Assembly: GCA_029204225.1 (NCBI GenBank)
Contig: CM055099.1
Coordinates: 61,721,753 to 61,785,752, forward strand
From: Diphasiastrum complanatum
Taxonomy: Eukaryota > Streptophyta > Lycopodiopsida > Lycopodiales > Lycopodiaceae
DNA length: 64,000 bases
Reading direction: 5' to 3'
The notes under the pieces are model-generated. The model was not told the origin of the DNA. It saw only the letters and a program-made list of their open reading frames with translations, and made no database searches. How positions within the stretch are numbered: the stretch's first letter is position 1; every line of letters begins with the position of its first letter. Of the stretch, positions 59,999 through 64,000 are shown in pieces. Made by a program: the position numbers and the translations under genes.

Positions 59999-62464
59999 CT
60001 ATTGCCATGGTCCCTTAAAGTCTCTTTGGTCGTCTGATGCTACTGTAGAGTACATAGCAGCCGTCCTCATCCTTTCAGCAATACTTTCAGAGCCGAAGCA
60101 CATTTCTGATGTCATCAAATCTTCAGACTTGTTCCTCGGCTCATGGATTTCTCTTTTTCGTAAATAATGACTAGATTTTGAATTGTTCCAGGTGTGGCTT
60201 AAACTAAGTGCATTATCACCATCATCTGCACTTTCTCCACCTGATGCTTCATACCCATCATTAGTCGACATTGGTAGCCAATGCTTCGTCGGCTCAGAGG
60301 GAGAAGCTCCCAAAGATGTAGCTAAGTCCTGATCTAGTTGGGCACCTGCAGTTGCATGATGATATTTATGAGCAAAATCACTTCCTCCTGCTGGAGATAC
60401 AAAGAACCTGCTTCCAGAAATGAGAATGCTTGGCCTAAATATACTTCTTGCCTCGGATTGAAGTGAAGCTATGCCTTCCTCTTGACAGGCAATTGGATTG
60501 ATAATTAAGTTGTCATTCCTATTGGGATCAAAAATCGGTGGTTGAATTCGTCGCTTTCTTTCAGTTTTCCCGAGAGGAAGCTGATCTCTAAAAAAATAAT
60601 CTGGAATGTCTGGCTTCCTTTTTGACTTTTTGTTGCTAGACACTGGAACAATTTCTGCAGGACTCCTGTTACTGCTGTCAATGCTACTATCAGTTTCTGT
60701 AATGATTGACTCTTCATTACTAGCAGGCCTGAAGATCGTAGAGCGCTCTCTAGCGCGAGCTGCGGCTCTTGATGCATCTTTTGTATTCAACTGAGCCAAT
60801 TTCCAAGGACTAATTCTTACTGGCCGATTTTTTTTCTTGTGTACTGACTCCTGCACAACTGCTGAAGCCTTAATGCCCGCTTCAACCTCAAAAATGTGTT
60901 GCATTGTGCCTCCTGGAACAATGGCTTCCTGCACTTCCAAACAAACACAAGTTGGCTTTGCTGGGATTAATCAACACTGTTAGCATGATTACAATATAGA
61001 TACTAGACTAGCAAGGTCTCATATGCAAACCAAAATGCCATTTCTTGGTAGTTGGCCATGCAATGCCAAATTTGATGTTTCTTTGCAAAACAAGAGGCAA
61101 GTATCATCTTCTCAATTTGTTGCATGAGCTGTTTTGAAATATGGAAGGCAACCTGGAACATAGAAGAACAGTCTTGTGGTGGTACCTATGCCAATATCTA
61201 TGACAAACAGGCTTAAAGAAAGCAACTGTAGATGAATGGATAGAAAAGACTATATTATGTATGAAAAAACCCCATAATTCCAACGCAATGGCTAGATATT
61301 ATCATCCCTGAAGCAGCAAGCAAACTAACTAGTCCATTCATAACAACAAACATTGGATTAGGAGACCGTTCACTATTTCCAGGAGGCCATTGATGAGATT
61401 TTTGGTGATAACAAAAGTCACAAACCTCAGCATTTATCGTTGAATGATTTAAGTGTAGTCACCTCAACTGCACATTCATGAAGAGAGGCCAAAATTTTCC
61501 AGCCAGAATATAGCATGCACACAACTGCATAACAGCTTTGCAGCTTTTATAGAACGACATCATGCTAAACTTGGAGAATATGATGCTAGCCATAGGAATA
61601 AGCAGTGAAAAGGCCGACATAGTTGTCTGGAAGCGATATCCAAAGGTAACTGGTATATGAGCAGCTTTGGAGAATGTATGACACTATGCCTCTAATGTTT
61701 ATTCAAAAAAAACAAAACAAAATATACTCCAACTATGAAACTTTTGTAGAATAATTGTGTCAAGATCTTAAAAGGGGTTATATATGCAATGCAGATTCAG
61801 ATTCTTCTTTCATACATAATACCTGATAAAAGCAGATATATTCGAAAGTTATTTTTCAGGTGTTGTCATGACTTCAGATGCAAGTCATCTAGTTTGCAGA
61901 GACAGGAAGCCCAGATTGGTAAGCAAATCATCTATTTTGCCAAGTACAAGTGCAACAGAGATTCATCACCTAAAATAAAATAAAAAGTGCGCTAAGGCTA
62001 TCAGAATAAGAATCATCCATGGAAATTCCATGATCAGAAGCATTTTGTAGTTACAGATTAAACATTAGATGGGAAAGACTGGCACACCTGAGATTCCAAT
62101 AGCATCTGTGGCGGAGAACACCATGGCTTCCTCTGTAATGCATTGATATTGCTGGGTCCACTTACTGTGGTAGAAAGAGAACTAGTTGGAGATGAGAGAC
62201 GACTTTCAACATCTTTTCCAGCAGATTGATGCTGCTCTAATTCTCTCATTGCCACTATGTAATCATAAGTGCTAATACCCTGGGATACCATGCACAAAAC
62301 CCTAATCATGTTATCATATTATCACAGTATGGCAGCCAAAAAATTTTGCACACAAGAGGTGAAGGTAGTTTTCTCTTGGTTACCTTACGAAGAAGAATAA
62401 GGTGGAACAAAAGAAGCTGCCCAAGAGGGAGTGTTGCTATTAATGCCAAAATTGTACAGAGACC
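59999..62464 (-). CDS. Plant DHHC-type protein S-acyltransferase, C-terminal part
   Basis: Adds palmitate to cysteines of membrane-associated proteins; these are multipass membrane enzymes. Only the C-terminal part lies in the window. Minus-strand exons 62384-62464 (27 residues, last membrane span, GLCTILALIATLPLGQLLL), 62088-62279 (64 residues, with GISTYDYIVAMRE, the TTxE-equivalent motif after the last span) and 59999-60928 (309 residues) join in phase 0 with GT-AG introns of 104 and 1159 bp. The last exon carries the plant-specific motif VRISPWKLAQLN followed by an Ala/Arg-rich stretch, as in the Arabidopsis PAT21/PAT22-type group. A long Ser/Asp-rich, probably disordered tail follows. 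The catalytic DHHC exon and N-terminus were not found and must lie beyond 64000 or in a far upstream exon. A further small intron in the last exon cannot be excluded. It looks intact as far as seen. Confidence 0.88.
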
Positions 62465-64000
62465 CTGCAGCAAGGATGCATCCGTATTTTCAGTTAAACT
62501 AAGACAAAACTAGCAGGGATCGTTTATATTCTTTAGTTAACAACCTGACAGAATGAGCTTGATTCTCTTCTTTTTTTACGCTCTGAATCTTCACAAACAC
62601 TCTCAAATTTCAGACTTCACAAATACAATTTGGATTCACTGGACCAGGTTCCCGTGAATGATGACGAAGCAGTATGTAAGAAATCAGAAGGAATAGCATT
62701 CATAAGATAGAAACATATTTATATTTTAGTGCATTCCAAAGCAGGTAGTGTTCCAGAATGCCAGCACTCTGTAGTGTGGCGTGTAGAAAAGAACCACAGA
62801 CAATTTGTAAATTCTTTTATAAAAGGGCCAAGGCTCTACATTTCAAACCAAAAATATACCAGGACTCTGACCCCAAGTCTGTGACGTGACCCAACAAGAA
62901 TTGACCCTTTGAACCCTGACTTGATAAGTGATTCATGGCTAATATATCGGGCCTAGGCCAAGACTACTGACCATCAGTGAGTTCTAAGGGTAATCAACTG
63001 TATGATTTCCCTTTGTGCTTGGGTGTAACTGAAGGTGGAACATGATTTGCTCACTGAGTCCAAAGACATAAATCTTGGAGGTATCCTTGTACTTTCTTAA
63101 AGCAAAGGTATCTGAATTACTGCATCATATAAATGGAAAACATTTTAGTACAAATAAACTTAAACTCAAATTTGAAGCACCTAATGCGGAAGCAAGAACT
63201 ATGGTAGCATTATTTGATGAAACTGTTCTTGCAACATCCTTAAGCATCTATTGCTATGGTACTTATATCATAAAGTAGCAATAAGAGACAATTTTCATAC
63301 CAAAGTCGGCAGAAACATTCACTTGATAGTCCCCCGCTCTCTCAATCCAACTAGGCATCGTGAAACCACCTCATCCACATGAAGCTCTGGTGGATATAAG
63401 TGAGACAACTCAGTGAGACTGTCAATCTAGTGGCATAAAGTCCCTATCTATTTGAAACTATGAAAACCATCCCTTTGCCATGCCAGCCACAGTGGATTAA
63501 CCATGACATCTCTAATGTCCTACTGAAAATTCTCCAATCCTTCAAGTCAAGTCATCCCGATTCCCAAGCGTAAGTCCACCAGCTGACAAGTTTGTGATCC
63601 AGAGTATATATAGTTACTATATGAATTTATTTCATGTCGCTCTTAAGGTACATCCCAAAATATGTCACTAATTTTGCCCTTGGATTCTCTGACTAAGAAT
63701 CTTGGCACGCCCCTCGGATGTTCATGTCCTCACACGATGAGCACCAAGCCCATAAGATATCCCAAGATCTCAAGATACAAGCCTATGGAACTGAAGAAAC
63801 TTTAGATGCCAAGCTAACCAACTAAGCCAACCCTTGGATGATTCCTTGCTTGCTTGTGGGACAATTCCATCCCATATCACATAGAAGGTCTATTGTACAC
63901 CAGTTAGGATAGAGCCTTGGAGAAAATAAAGTGTGCAGCCACAATATCATGGAGCAGGTTGGTCGAGCTACAGTTTTTGTCTGAAGAGCCAATAACAGCT
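62465..64000 (-). other. Probable intron or upstream part of the acyltransferase gene
   Basis: No exon recognised on the minus strand. I looked for the Cys-rich DHHC region and did not see it. A run of plus-strand frames near 63075-63278 has no motif. The simplest reading is a long intron continuing past the window edge. Confidence 0.4.

Noticed and set aside
1-64000. tRNA genes, rRNA, CRISPR arrays, organelle DNA insertions
   Set aside because: Looked for tRNA T-arm words (GGTTCGAATCC type), rRNA-like and organelle-like stretches and spaced direct repeats; none could be supported by eye.

Overview
The window reads as nuclear DNA of a land plant. It is AT-rich, host genes have introns and lie far apart, and most of the space is filled with layers of Ty1/Copia LTR elements plus CACTA (En/Spm-like) DNA transposons and a Ty3/Gypsy-type LTR. 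The host genes are recognisably plant: a galactinol synthase and a plant-type DHHC protein S-acyltransferase. An intronless secreted beta-helix protein resembles families that I know mostly from bacteria and fungi. Together these would fit a repeat-rich fern, lycophyte, bryophyte or gymnosperm; the sequence alone does not let me choose.

Layout. 1-1.6 kb: nothing recognised. 1.6-15.3 kb: a Copia pile. An old minus-strand Copia was hit twice within about 100 bp, by a young, nearly whole Copia (4412-10561, target duplication CTATT) and by an older degraded one (10670-15311, target duplication CCTAT) whose LTRs carry a GTCATCGAC-type minisatellite. 15.3-18.3 kb: non-coding, ending in a tandem repeat. 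18.3-19.7 kb: galactinol synthase in four exons, the first intron being GC-AG. 19.7-23.3 kb: nothing recognised. 23.5-34.2 kb: a nest. An old Copia (C) holds another Copia (D, CCAAG target duplication), which itself holds a 1.15-kb non-coding element (R); a CACTA relic and a 0.45-kb foldback lie further right, before a second C-type LTR. 34.3-35.8 kb: the beta-helix protein gene, minus strand. 36.3-37.2 kb: tandem repeats and a 36-bp hairpin. 39.3-41.3 kb: Copia relic. 41.6-44.9 kb: second CACTA relic with a TNP2-like transposase. 44.9-51.2 kb: R and Copia LTR pieces, then a 3.04-kb tandem duplication carrying Copia gag interrupted by a Gypsy-type LTR. 51.5-57.1 kb: more Copia pieces, a third R copy and a long (TC)n tract. 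57.4 kb: twin hairpins. 60.0-62.5 kb and beyond the right edge: C-terminal half of the protein acyltransferase on the minus strand.

The three host genes show no functional link. One makes galactinol for the raffinose family (stress and storage sugars), one is probably a secreted wall- or polysaccharide-related protein, and one lipidates membrane proteins. All boundaries, identities and divergence values were read by eye.
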